From the NCBI GenBank assembly GCA_039028975.1, contig JBCCHB010000051.1:34677-98676 (forward strand): a stretch of 64,000 bases of DNA. Direction: 5' to 3'. The stretch comes from JAHBNG01 sp039028975 (lineage in GTDB: Bacteria > Chloroflexota > Anaerolineae > Caldilineales > Caldilineaceae). Under the pieces are notes generated by a model. It saw only the letters and a program-made list of their open reading frames with translations, ran no database searches and was not told the origin of the DNA. The position numbers and the translations under genes were made by a program. Shown here in pieces: positions 25,401-33,494 of this stretch; within the stretch, counting starts at the first letter, position 1, and every line of letters starts with the position of its first letter.

Positions 25401-26037
25401 GTCTCGTATGAAGACCAACGTCCACGACCATGGGCAAGTCCCCACTTTGGTCGCATCGGATTGGTATGATGACGGCCCCGTCGATCTTCTCGGCCGTTTT
25501 GACTTCCTCAACCCCGGCTCCCCATTTCGCCGAATGCTCAAGACCATCGCACCCGATCAACTTGTCCCCCATTTAGAGGCTGCCATTGCACCCAATCGGT
25601 TACACTCGCTGATTCTCGTCCGAGTACTCCATTTAGAGGAGGTGGCGAAACGGCCAGAACTTGTTTTGCCCTTACTGCCGCTGCTTCAGTCAAATAGTGG
25701 CATTACAGACGAGGATCATTTCCAGGCAATTTGGCTAGCCTTTGAGGCTGGCAAACAGGACAGTCTCCACGACCACGTTCGTGAATACGTACGGAATCAA
25801 GCCTTACCCACGTTCATTCGGTACTATAGACGTCATGGCCGGATCAATCTGAAGTTAGGGAAACTGCTGGTTTTGGTAGAGCCACCTCTTGCATTGCGTG
25901 CGCTTCGCCAAACCCGACCCAAAGGTGTGAAAAAAGATGAAGATGAAAGAGAACCTATTCGGCGCAAGCTATTGGCCCAAGCATATGAGGCTTTGAATCG
26001 ACCGGAACGGGCGAAACGTATGCGAGAATCTGGATAA
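22462..26037 (+). CDS. Large protein of unknown function (1191 aa)
   Basis: I do not recognise this 1191-residue protein. It begins 9 bases after the GST gene, so it probably shares that transcript. It has no signal peptide or membrane segments. The first about 650 residues are helical and Trp/Leu-rich without obvious repeats. A coiled-coil region (about 675-770, with LQQEMVVIQMRLEQL and LTKRLDNLQQRLENP) separates it from a more conserved-looking block at about 845-1000: VLSFADDPLDIVQMGE, then FSTCLSPGDFNFFSVFANAA, DINKHVIYLYD, HILARCLIALTDHGH and DWYDDGPVDLLG. The Cys, the Asn of DFN, the NK pair and the Arg could be functional residues. The C-terminus is helical, with an Arg/Lys-rich end. 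No Shine-Dalgarno is obvious before ATG 22462. Confidence 0.75.
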   Translation: MRPSRSRGVARARMYIAAHLHWTGGFPLPLSEGDDPTHLQWQPAPQLRNPDPAHFRLEREHLHRASRAYSKLIHRFPHALPKTLDNYDEWVARVPQLLDLCKLPIHEGKPLPKSLFEMEDAYPRRIVARAKDLADNNPELASLIDAFSWTCFLKPGEMPEILTWLESYSTQIRRICQHFPPSEGENDGPSLEGTNLYSKTWGDEAESITFILLLWRLSYRDGQQAIEPLLTHLSEPLIYGWPINGFQEHLSQWRTILIAAQRSRQRLDPPIKSFPTIGEETITFARWLSEQPKSSRRRTLNLMALIRPAEGLLPRYKGWWARTNLGLQKAKGLIAIPITIRNRESGWHYRQATEEMIEEIAELKKSEPSTHFFRQLFRHLRALSLPEHQELVDALLVALPYLPQYQDERYYCLLYVDWYAYFSQREVKKLPSVIRAMGQTLAHFQDPTPFLKLWIDDSSLTWDLIYGLEENKRPLALKAFYHTWQEMGALSEDDGYRLIQISRFCDEAAEICAVFRSLAVDDLREKYLNTQTIEAALAITPANEQLAELVRIIHRVVERIEDASDSLMLVNRTFEQAGWHQWVYHLLMDGSMAGVVRAGDFIKAIESLEGAIPEFPVYFDFDDSRSDDGETEDVRVDHKADSWWATYPTSLQPTLKLLDQISFDAKKIAQRVLAKDLPSPKKLQQEMVVIQMRLEQLSLGHLAAEAQVEPTQSKHVLRLTKRLDNLQQRLENPKPLSPVRIERLQVKLARATRHALLERWIADLRDELYRHVTRILDIIEIPAWLLQPRQLSLLAPILQMEERPMRQLAIELLQRRCEPPPWSLVDHPANQAYLERITKRGINIEPWIQPPGEQTLTAQNGRQVVLSFADDPLDIVQMGEPFSTCLSPGDFNFFSVFANAADINKHVIYLYDAEEYHKALTDSGTDSKRTNAGLQSNRHILARCLIALTDHGHILTFHPYCHDDTLGFEQLIVDLVADLASRMKTNVHDHGQVPTLVASDWYDDGPVDLLGRFDFLNPGSPFRRMLKTIAPDQLVPHLEAAIAPNRLHSLILVRVLHLEEVAKRPELVLPLLPLLQSNSGITDEDHFQAIWLAFEAGKQDSLHDHVREYVRNQALPTFIRYYRRHGRINLKLGKLLVLVEPPLALRALRQTRPKGVKKDEDEREPIRRKLLAQAYEALNRPERAKRMRESG

Positions 26038-26043
26038 AACCAT

Positions 26044-27027
26044 CTATTCCCTGCCAGGCGACAATGGCGGCTGCTCTCTCGCCACCGAATAATCTCTTTC
26101 CTCTACTGGTGGATGGCCCATAGGTCCGTACGCATCAAATTCCTCAGATTGATCATCTCCAGCAATGAACTGAACGTCTATGCCATTGGGCGTGACATCG
26201 CAGCGGTGAAAGCCAAAGCGGGTGTCAGCCTCCGGCCAACGCTCTTGTAGCTGGGCGGTATTACCTGCCGGTTGAGTGCGGTAGAGCCGGATACCGTTCA
26301 CCAACTGCATGGGGCGCCCCGTATGGACATGACCGCAGAAGAGTATTTCCACCTTTGAGGCTTGCAGCAAGGACCACAGGCGCTGTCTATGGGGCTGGCC
26401 AATGGAAAAGTACCAATTGTCCCACTCTTCCCCTTGGGTCAGATCCCAGTCCGGTTCATCTGGAGATTCCATAAAGGGCCAATAGTGCATAACGGCTACG
26501 TGGTGTTTGGCGGGTGGCAGAGCAGTCAGGCGCTCCATCAATTGCCAGAAGCGTTCTTCATGGGGTAAGCTGGTCCCGGCTACTGCTGCGTAAAAGCCGG
26601 TAAAGCGAACCCCTTTGTGTAGGAAGGTCCATTGCAGTGGTCCAAAGTAGTTGGCAAAGAGATCCAGCCGCGAGTCCGTCATGTTGAGGTCGGGATCATG
26701 CCACCCCAATCCCTGCGGATCCCATTTCGGTTTCACCCCATTCACAAAAGCATGTTTGTTGCCCACATCCATGTTGCCCGGAATCACGTAGCAGGGAAAG
26801 GGCAGCGTATTCAGATCTTCTCTCGCCTGTTGATACTCGAATTCGTGGGTTTGTCCGTCCCGAGTCAGGTCGCCACCATGAAGCAGAAAGTCGGCATCGA
26901 TCCCAGCCATCTGCTGCTTTATGGCTGCCCAGCGCTGATTGACCGCTGGGCGGAAGCGATAGGAACGGGGCGTTCCCATGTGGCTGTCGTTGACGTGGAG
27001 AAATGTCCATGTTGTGTCACTAGTCAT
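26044..27027 (-). CDS. Calcineurin-like metallophosphoesterase
   Basis: A 327-residue dinuclear-metal phosphoesterase. Motifs in order are HVNDSHMG (usual D-x-H), LLHGGDLTRDG (GD), IPGNMDVGN (usual GNH-D/E), VMHYWPF and FCGHVHTG (GHxH). The catalytic His of the GNHD motif is Met here, a variation to note. The substrate is unknown. It starts 6 bases after the Rpn-type nuclease stop, so the two genes form an operon, and its 3' end converges with the 1191-residue gene with only 6 bases between stops. No signal peptide is present. Confidence 0.85.
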   Translation of the reverse strand: MTSDTTWTFLHVNDSHMGTPRSYRFRPAVNQRWAAIKQQMAGIDADFLLHGGDLTRDGQTHEFEYQQAREDLNTLPFPCYVIPGNMDVGNKHAFVNGVKPKWDPQGLGWHDPDLNMTDSRLDLFANYFGPLQWTFLHKGVRFTGFYAAVAGTSLPHEERFWQLMERLTALPPAKHHVAVMHYWPFMESPDEPDWDLTQGEEWDNWYFSIGQPHRQRLWSLLQASKVEILFCGHVHTGRPMQLVNGIRLYRTQPAGNTAQLQERWPEADTRFGFHRCDVTPNGIDVQFIAGDDQSEEFDAYGPMGHPPVEERDYSVAREQPPLSPGRE

Positions 27028-27033
27028 AAGCCT

Positions 27034-27945
27034 TTACTCTCCCGATATGGGCATTTGCAATTCGGAGATTTCTGCTAAAGTTAGCTGGGTAACATCTGCA
27101 ATGAGTGAGTGATCGACACTAGCATCAAGCATCCGGCGTGCGATGGCAATCCGTTCATCTGCCTGCCCTTCTGTTCGCCCTTCTGCTCGCCCTTCAATCT
27201 GGCCTAGCTTGTAATTGGATTCTACTAGACTTGCCTCGTAATGGAGATTCTTGAGATATTGCTCGTAGGAGCGGCGATCTTCTTCAGGAAGCTTTAAGAC
27301 GTCCAGGGTCTCTTTGGCTCTTCCAAGACCCTTGGCCTCGAAGTCATTCCTGATTTCTTCGTGCTTTAAGAAATAGATCCACTCGTCTAGCGGATCCCGG
27401 ATGATATCATCAAACTGCTCCACCTTGAGCAAAAAATATTCTGGGAAGAGAACAGAGACTGAATCACTCTGTTCTGCCGATTCTGCATAGAGCAAGCGTT
27501 GCTGGGCGCTCAACTCCAGCGGGCTGCCTTTGCGCAAACCCACAAATTCGGTTTTGCCATGATAGATATAATCATCCCCTCTGCCCAAATCAAAATAGAC
27601 GATATTGACTGAAATCACCTTTTTGATTTTGGAGAAGGGATCCCCTTGGGAGATATACTGAGCAACTAGCTTGGATGTGCCATAGAGCATCCGCTGCAGA
27701 TAGTCCCATTCACGCTCATGCTGCACTTCGATAATGATTAGCTCTCCAGCATCATTCTCAACCAGCAGATCGACAATGTTCGACTTGTCATCATCGGTCT
27801 CTTTATTGCTCTCGCTTTCGAGAATCTCCTGAATGCGAATCTCCTGTCTGAGCAATTCGCTCAAGAAACCTTCCAAAATGTCAAAGTTTGCCTTATCTCG
27901 GAGAATTCTCTTGGTCGCCCAGTCAAATGTGATTAATTTGCGCAT
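27034..27945 (-). CDS. Rpn-family recombination-promoting nuclease / putative transposase
   Basis: A 303-residue PD-(D/E)XK nuclease of the Rpn/YhgA-like group. The N-terminus has TFDWATKRILRDKANFDILEGFLSEL in full family form; the core is NIVDLLVENDAGELIIIEVQ, with Asp and Glu-x-Gln in the nuclease positions, then YGTSKLVAQYISQGDPF. The C-terminus contains a short repeat rich in EGR/EGQ (about 265-280), typical of this family. Rpn proteins cleave DNA and promote RecA-independent recombination in E. coli; whether this one is active is unknown. It is the first gene of an operon with the phosphoesterase. Confidence 0.85.
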   Translation of the reverse strand: MRKLITFDWATKRILRDKANFDILEGFLSELLRQEIRIQEILESESNKETDDDKSNIVDLLVENDAGELIIIEVQHEREWDYLQRMLYGTSKLVAQYISQGDPFSKIKKVISVNIVYFDLGRGDDYIYHGKTEFVGLRKGSPLELSAQQRLLYAESAEQSDSVSVLFPEYFLLKVEQFDDIIRDPLDEWIYFLKHEEIRNDFEAKGLGRAKETLDVLKLPEEDRRSYEQYLKNLHYEASLVESNYKLGQIEGRAEGRTEGQADERIAIARRMLDASVDHSLIADVTQLTLAEISELQMPISGE

Positions 27946-28175
27946 GGTTGATTCTCTTTTTTAGCAACCTATTTCATCCGATCTCAATTAGAGATTCTTC
28001 TCTTCACCCTCAGAGACATTTCCACCTGCTAATTATACCATAGCTCTCATAGCGTCAAATAGGTAGCTTGAGTTTGGTTAAGCAGTCGCCGCGGATTTCT
28101 CTGGCTAGCTGGATATAGTATACTTGAAGCAAATCGGCAAGAGAGAAATTGTTAATTTTTATGGAGCCTGATCAT

Positions 28176-28622
28176 ATGAACGAAATAGAACAAATCAACA
28201 TCACCCAAGAACTCAATGCATTTACATGTCAGATCGAGATTGCCATCCAGTGGTCGGATATGGATGCAGCCCGCCACGTCAACAATACCATCTACTTACG
28301 TTGGGCAGAGACTGCACGCATCGCACTCTTTTACCAGCTTCAGATTGGCCGAGGTGATCCCGATCGCAACATCGGTATGATCCTGGGGTGGCAAGAGTGT
28401 AAGTACATTTTTCCAGTTACCTTCCCGGATACGGTTTCTATTGGGGTTCGCGTAACGGATGTGGGGGACGATCGGTTTATGTTAGAGTGCCATACCTATA
28501 GCCAAAAGAATAATCGCTTGGCGACCATATCCAAGCAGCGGATCGTATCGTACGATTACCAAGCGTTATCCAAAGTTGAGCTGCCCAACGACTGGCGGGA
28601 ACGGTTATTGGCAAGTTTGTAG
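28176..28622 (+). CDS. Hotdog-fold acyl-CoA thioesterase
   Basis: About 148 residues from ATG 28176, preceded by GGAG nine bases upstream; in-frame TTG 28149 and ATG 28161 are longer options. The 4-hydroxybenzoyl-CoA thioesterase-type motif is clear: WSDMDAARHVNNTIYLRWAE, with the catalytic acidic residue in the usual D-x-x-x-H-V-N string. It would hydrolyse an acyl-CoA thioester in the cytoplasm. The gene stands alone, divergent from the Rpn gene and convergent with the fucosidase gene (5-base gap between stops). Confidence 0.85.
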   Translation: MNEIEQINITQELNAFTCQIEIAIQWSDMDAARHVNNTIYLRWAETARIALFYQLQIGRGDPDRNIGMILGWQECKYIFPVTFPDTVSIGVRVTDVGDDRFMLECHTYSQKNNRLATISKQRIVSYDYQALSKVELPNDWRERLLASL

Positions 28623-28627
28623 CGGGA

Positions 28628-30124
28628 TTAAGCGAATTCAACCTTCCACACCACAGCCGCCCCGTCAGGTGCCTCCACCCCGGCCGTATTGATGACCAAT
28701 CCACCAGCCTGAACTGCCCAATCGGACTCGGCTCCGCCCAGTAAGCCAACCCTGCGAATCTCTCGCTCTAGCAACCCTGCATTACCTCCAAGCGACTCGA
28801 AGATGATCTCTCTGTTTGGCTGGCCTAACGCAAATGCGTAGAGGGTATTGCCATCTTTGGATTGGGTATAGCGCTTGTCATCGGCGGTGCAGCCCTTGAA
28901 GACCCACTTGGGGAATTTTCCGCTGGTGTCAAAGAAGCGGGCGTCATCCCCTTCGCCATGGACTTTCCAACCTCGGGTGTTATAGATGGATTCGCCATAT
29001 TGGTTGAGCCAGGCACCCGTGTCGCGTAGTGCCTGTTGTTGTCCTTCAGGGATGGTGCCATCGGCTTTGGGCGAGAGGGAGAGCATGAGGCTGCCGCCGC
29101 GGGCAACGCGATCGATGAGATTATTCAGGACATCCTTACCCGTGAGGTAGGTTTGGTTCTCGACCCATCCCCAAGACTTGTCACCGATTTGCAGGTCATC
29201 GTTCCAGGGGCGAGCCACCGAATCATCCCGGCTGCGGCCTGCCTCGTAATTAAGTACACCAAACCGCGGGTCAAAATTCTGTACTTCGTTAGGAGCCATC
29301 TTATTGAGGACGGTCACTCCTTTGCCCCATTCGACGCTACGGTTTAGATAGTGGCAGAGTAACTCCAAGGTGTGGCGTTCGTACTTGCCGCCGCGGAACT
29401 CACCGCTGTCAAACCATGTAACGTCTGGCTGGTAACGGTCCCACACTTCGATGACCTTGGCTACCCATAGCTGTAAGAACTCTTCGTAATCCGCACCCAC
29501 TTCTTGGTTCCAGTAGAAATCAGCATAAGCTGGGTCAAAGAGATCCCACTTCTCTCGCTTACCCTGTTCGATGATTTGATGGTTAAGCTGCTTACCAAAT
29601 TGATCCCAGCCAGGGAGATACCAGTTGTAACCGCGTACGATGTGGAAGGGGGCCACAATACGCAGACCTCGCTGACGCAGCGCGCTAACCAACTCGCCGT
29701 AGAGGTCACGTTTGGGACCCATCTTGCCAACGTTCCATTCATAGACGTCGCTGTCCCAGAGACCGTACCCATCGTGATGGGCTAGGGAAAAGCCGCCATA
29801 TTTGGCACCGGATGCCTGCATCAGATCTGCCCAGGCATCCGCGTCATATTTCTCGGCCATAAACATGGGCACAAAATCTTTGTAACCAAATTTACTCAGT
29901 GGACCATAGCGGTCGATATGTTGCTGATAAGCCGGGGCTGCTTCAAAGGTGGGATCATAGACCCATTTTCCGTACCATTCATTGCCAAAGCCAGGGACAG
30001 AGTAGAGCCCCCAGTGAGCATAGAGGCCGAACTTGGCGTCAATCATCCAGTCGGGAACACCATAAGATATGAGGGAATCCCAATTGGGTTGGTAGGGTCC
30101 AGATAAGTTTGGGGAGTTTGTCAT
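28628..30124 (-). CDS. GH29 alpha-L-fucosidase
   Basis: A 498-residue glycoside hydrolase family 29 enzyme. It opens with the GH29 block KFGLYAHWGLYSVPGFGNEWY, continues with FVPMFMAEKYDADAWADLMQ and GFSLAHHDGYGLWDSD, and has the catalytic nucleophile Asp in VTWFDSGEF near residue 240. No signal peptide is seen, so it acts in the cytoplasm or is exported another way. It would release alpha-L-fucose from oligosaccharides. AGGAG lies upstream of ATG 30124. A GHL6-type hydrolase, a lyase and an exopolysaccharide cluster with a sulfotransferase lie further along, which fits a wider carbohydrate-processing region. Confidence 0.9.
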   Translation of the reverse strand: MTNSPNLSGPYQPNWDSLISYGVPDWMIDAKFGLYAHWGLYSVPGFGNEWYGKWVYDPTFEAAPAYQQHIDRYGPLSKFGYKDFVPMFMAEKYDADAWADLMQASGAKYGGFSLAHHDGYGLWDSDVYEWNVGKMGPKRDLYGELVSALRQRGLRIVAPFHIVRGYNWYLPGWDQFGKQLNHQIIEQGKREKWDLFDPAYADFYWNQEVGADYEEFLQLWVAKVIEVWDRYQPDVTWFDSGEFRGGKYERHTLELLCHYLNRSVEWGKGVTVLNKMAPNEVQNFDPRFGVLNYEAGRSRDDSVARPWNDDLQIGDKSWGWVENQTYLTGKDVLNNLIDRVARGGSLMLSLSPKADGTIPEGQQQALRDTGAWLNQYGESIYNTRGWKVHGEGDDARFFDTSGKFPKWVFKGCTADDKRYTQSKDGNTLYAFALGQPNREIIFESLGGNAGLLEREIRRVGLLGGAESDWAVQAGGLVINTAGVEAPDGAAVVWKVEFA

Positions 30125-30308
30125 GGTTTGGTTGCTCCTATACGTTGCCAGAAAAAGTTTGCCCCCACACCCGTTCCGAAAGCTATGGGAAACCCGAATA
30201 TGGAGGACAAATTTTTCCTGACCATCTATGTTGTGCAGTTATTCTGAAAACTGTTGCATAAAGTATACACCAACCATGAAGATAACAAAGAGTATCTGTA
30301 TTGATCAG

Positions 30309-33107
30309 CTAAGGCACATTTCCCCTTGGTTCCACATTCTGACCTATACTAAGACGCTTCCCCCAACTCATCGTTTCCCATATCGCCTGCCCCACACACT
30401 CCCCCTGTTGTAACCCAGCCTCAATGGCACTACGCATACTCGTACCTGCATACAGTTCGGCCATGCCCGCTTCGTAAGCGGCTGCCTCAAAAGTCGTAAA
30501 GCGGTGCAATGTGCTTTCTCCATCAATGACACCCATCGTATCGGCAAAGTGGGTCGTGCCAAAATAAGCGGCTAAGATCTCGGCTGCAGCCGCACCTGTG
30601 GCCGCGGAGCCAGACGGATAACCAGGTGAATTGGGTGTAGGCAGGTAGGGCTGCCACCCTTCATCTATAAAATTGTTGATGTATGTTTGGGGGCGTAACA
30701 GAAAGACCTCATATTTACTTCCCCAGATCTGAATCAGACTATCATGAATGGCAGCACCAATGGAAGCATAGAGCTTACTGGCTTGCGCAAGGTTCAACCT
30801 TTTCTCTTCGCTAACCTGGGCAGCAATTAACATCCAGCGGGTTACGCTGTTTCCTCTTGCTGCGCCGCCGTCGGCCCCTTCACGCTGACCGAGAGGCGAC
30901 CCATGACCCCAGAACTGTGCTATATCTGACTGTTCAAGCGTTACGTTCTTAACCGCTTGATAAACTTCGTTCATCTGCATATGAAAGGTCTTGCCAGGGA
31001 AGGTAGAGAACTCTAATGCCAGCGGTTGAGTACAACTCGAAAGAGCCTCGCCTTGGGAGCCATTAGAAGGGCTACCCAGAATCAACGGGCGAAGTGAGTG
31101 CCAATTAGGCTGTTCTGGTGGAACGCCATGTGAGGTTGTCTGCCAGTAAGCGTCATGGCCAATAGGCACTATAAAGGGGTGGCTGGCAAAGTCTGCAAAC
31201 CCATCACTCGCAGCCCAATCAAGTATCTGCTGGCCGATTTCACTTCCGTATGCCAATGAGGCGTCAGCTGTTGCTCGGTCAACGACCTGTAGCCTTTTAC
31301 GTACCTGGAGGTTGCGAATACCGAACACTGCATTCTGAACGAGGTGATTATCTGGAATGGAAACGCTGCCACCATAATCGCCTGTCAACAATCCACCTGC
31401 TACGGTTGCTAACGCACCAATGGCAACCGTTGGGTTATCATAGGTTTGTTCGCTATTTCGCATAGATGTGGTTGGCACCTTCTCAAGGCCAGGATAGATG
31501 AATGCCTGTTGGCCTTCTTCGCTTCGTATGGCTTGGTCCAGGGCAATGGTCATATAGGCTATTATGCGAGCCGTTGTAGGCAAGTCAAAGCCCTGTTGAT
31601 CTACTTGCTGATGAACCAACTCAATCCACTGGCGCGGGATGGCCAACTCTTCCAATAAACGCGTCTGATTACGGCTCTGCAACTGAGAGGTGTTTGGTTG
31701 AGCCAGAAACGGATACTCATTTTGGGAAGGGAGGTTCTGTAGTTGCCTCTGTGATTGAGACCCTAATCGGTGAAGAATACGCTGCCCAACACACTCTCCG
31801 CTACGCAATCCTGCTTCCATACCTATGCGATAGTGGATGCCTCCATAGAGCCTTGATAACCCATTCTCATAAGCTGCGGCTTCTAGGGATGTAAAGGTAC
31901 GAGAGCGCCCCATATCATCCACAACTCCACCATTGTCAGTCAACGCCATGATGCCCCAAATGTTGGTTAATACCTCGGCTGTGGCTGCGCCAAATGTAGC
32001 ATGGCCAGACGGATATTCGGGAAAATTGGGTGTATCCAAAAAGGGTTCCCAGGTAGGATCGATATAGCGCTGAATGTATGTTTCTGGGCGGATCACCATC
32101 TCATTGTACTTCTGTGCCCAGGCAGCAATCCCTGCATCGTGAACGGCAACGCCAGCCAACATGAACATCTGGGCTGCTTGAGCTAAATCTAGATTCTGTT
32201 GATCGACGAGCTGATTGGCAATCAACATCCAATGACCAGGATGCATGCCTGCCTCGCCGGCTTGATCATCCCAAAAGTCAGCAATCTCTTCCTCTTCCTG
32301 GGTAGCCTTTACACTTAAATGATAGACCTCCATCGCCTGGTGATAGAAGTCTGAGTGAATATCTGTGGAAAATTCTACAGCAAGGGGTACCTGGCATTCA
32401 AGTGGATCAACCAAAGCCAACGGCCGGAGCAAATGCCAGTGCGGCTCGATCGGCTCTGCGTGGCTGGGTATAGTAACCCAGAGGGACGGATCCCCCGTTG
32501 GTACTTCATAGGTCATGGTTCGCGTTTCGGCAAACCCATCTGTTGCCGCCCACGCTTCTATTGCTTGGCCGATTTCCGTACCCAATTGCATGGATCTGTC
32601 CACAACATCCTTGTCCACTATGGCTAGACGCTCGGACTCAATCTGATCCCGCAGGCGCTTTACATGACTGCGTACCTGCTCTCGTTGGGTAGAGTTGAAG
32701 AGCGTCTTGACTGGTGACTCGTTGAGTATCGGCTCACTAGCAGTTGCTACGGCACCATTGACCACAGTAGGCCAATCATACGTTTTGTCGGGATTGGGCT
32801 GAGGCATAGCAGGCATGTCGTTCAATCGCCCACTGAGTGAATTGATCTTTGGCGTCCCTACAGCGGTGGCTTCGTACAGAGCCACGCTGGCATAACCATA
32901 GACCCGGGCCGCGGTGGGGGGATAGATACCGATGACGCTTACTCGCTTATAGAGCAGATCCATCCATGCTTGAGCTACATTCGGTGAGTACATTTCCGCT
33001 GGAATCTGGGAAGGGTTGGCGGCCACAGCAGGGGATGTGCTTGGCATGAGCAATGCCATTATGATAATGAAGGCAAAAAGAAATCGACGCATATTCATCT
33101 GCTCCAT
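30309..33107 (-). CDS. Exported tandem vanadium-haloperoxidase/PAP2-like protein, second copy degenerate
   Basis: A 932-residue exported protein; the signal peptide (FLFAFIIIMALLMPS) best fits a start at ATG 33092, which GGAG precedes. Two homologous halves (about 30-450 and 480-920) each follow the bacterial vanadium-dependent haloperoxidase/PAP2 plan. In the first, the vanadate/phosphate-binding residues are intact: K..(6)..RP near 333-341, YPSGHATFG near 366 and LYGGIHYR near 420. In the second the RP motif remains (LLRPQTYI), but PSGH reads PSGSAA and the GxH motif reads YAGTSMR, so both His residues are lost. The first half could act as an oxidase or acid phosphatase; the second is probably structural or regulatory. 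Confidence 0.85.
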   Translation of the reverse strand: MEQMNMRRFLFAFIIIMALLMPSTSPAVAANPSQIPAEMYSPNVAQAWMDLLYKRVSVIGIYPPTAARVYGYASVALYEATAVGTPKINSLSGRLNDMPAMPQPNPDKTYDWPTVVNGAVATASEPILNESPVKTLFNSTQREQVRSHVKRLRDQIESERLAIVDKDVVDRSMQLGTEIGQAIEAWAATDGFAETRTMTYEVPTGDPSLWVTIPSHAEPIEPHWHLLRPLALVDPLECQVPLAVEFSTDIHSDFYHQAMEVYHLSVKATQEEEEIADFWDDQAGEAGMHPGHWMLIANQLVDQQNLDLAQAAQMFMLAGVAVHDAGIAAWAQKYNEMVIRPETYIQRYIDPTWEPFLDTPNFPEYPSGHATFGAATAEVLTNIWGIMALTDNGGVVDDMGRSRTFTSLEAAAYENGLSRLYGGIHYRIGMEAGLRSGECVGQRILHRLGSQSQRQLQNLPSQNEYPFLAQPNTSQLQSRNQTRLLEELAIPRQWIELVHQQVDQQGFDLPTTARIIAYMTIALDQAIRSEEGQQAFIYPGLEKVPTTSMRNSEQTYDNPTVAIGALATVAGGLLTGDYGGSVSIPDNHLVQNAVFGIRNLQVRKRLQVVDRATADASLAYGSEIGQQILDWAASDGFADFASHPFIVPIGHDAYWQTTSHGVPPEQPNWHSLRPLILGSPSNGSQGEALSSCTQPLALEFSTFPGKTFHMQMNEVYQAVKNVTLEQSDIAQFWGHGSPLGQREGADGGAARGNSVTRWMLIAAQVSEEKRLNLAQASKLYASIGAAIHDSLIQIWGSKYEVFLLRPQTYINNFIDEGWQPYLPTPNSPGYPSGSAATGAAAAEILAAYFGTTHFADTMGVIDGESTLHRFTTFEAAAYEAGMAELYAGTSMRSAIEAGLQQGECVGQAIWETMSWGKRLSIGQNVEPRGNVP

Positions 33108-33200
33108 AGTTTATCGATAATGTAGCTTCTAAAAAGAGCACATTAGACCGGCTAGAGGTAGAGTCTTTGGATTGTCCCCAAGATTTCTTACGGGTATAGA

Positions 33201-33231
33201 GAAGCCGAGTTCTTCTCAAGAACCCGGCTTC
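33201..33231. terminator. Hairpin, possible terminator
   Basis: GAAGCCGAGTTCTT pairs with AAGAACCCGGCTTC around a 3-base loop (one mismatch). It lies downstream of the 33495-34691 gene on the minus strand, beyond repeat A. No T-run follows, so factor-independent termination is uncertain. Confidence 0.4.
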
Positions 33232-33256
33232 CCTACCTACCACTCATTTCCGCTTC

Positions 33257-33335
33257 TATACTGCGGTCGATTTGAAAATAGTCGTTTGTCTTTGCTCTAT
33301 AAGGGAGCGAATCGATTGTTCTCAAACCGAGCTAA
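33257..33335. repeat. Hairpin repeat A, full copy (opposite orientation)
   Basis: Begins TATACTGCGGTCGATTTGAA and ends CTCAAACCGAGC, the reverse of the orientation at 17635. The inner arms are more diverged. It lies about 160 bases after the 33495 stop. Confidence 0.6.
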
Positions 33336-33362
33336 GGATCGAGAATTTAATAAAACGTAATA

Positions 33363-33392
33363 AAAGATCTCTCGGGTACTCGAGATGACAGG
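33363..33392. repeat. Palindromic repeat, AGATCTCTC...CGAGATGACA
   Basis: AAGATCTCTCGGGTAC followed by TCGAGATGACA, the same arm pair as at 4990-5028 and inside the insert at 17939-17998. Confidence 0.5.
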
Positions 33393-33494
33393 TCCGAAGT
33401 TTGGGTTTTATTTGATCTTGATTCCTAAGTATAAAGACTACAAACGGTTTACAAACGGTAAGCAATCACAATCCTCGTATAGTAGTGAGTAGCT

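Larger units (their letters stand above)
33108..33494. other. Intergenic region, 387 bp, repeat-rich
   Basis: A spacer between two same-strand genes. It holds a hairpin at 33201-33231, a full hairpin repeat A at 33257-33335 and a palindromic repeat at 33363-33392. No reading frame is convincing. Confidence 0.6.

Noticed and set aside
27034..27945. The Rpn-type gene as evidence of an insertion sequence
   Set aside because: Despite the transposase-like name of the family, no terminal inverted repeats or target duplications flank it, and it appears operonic.
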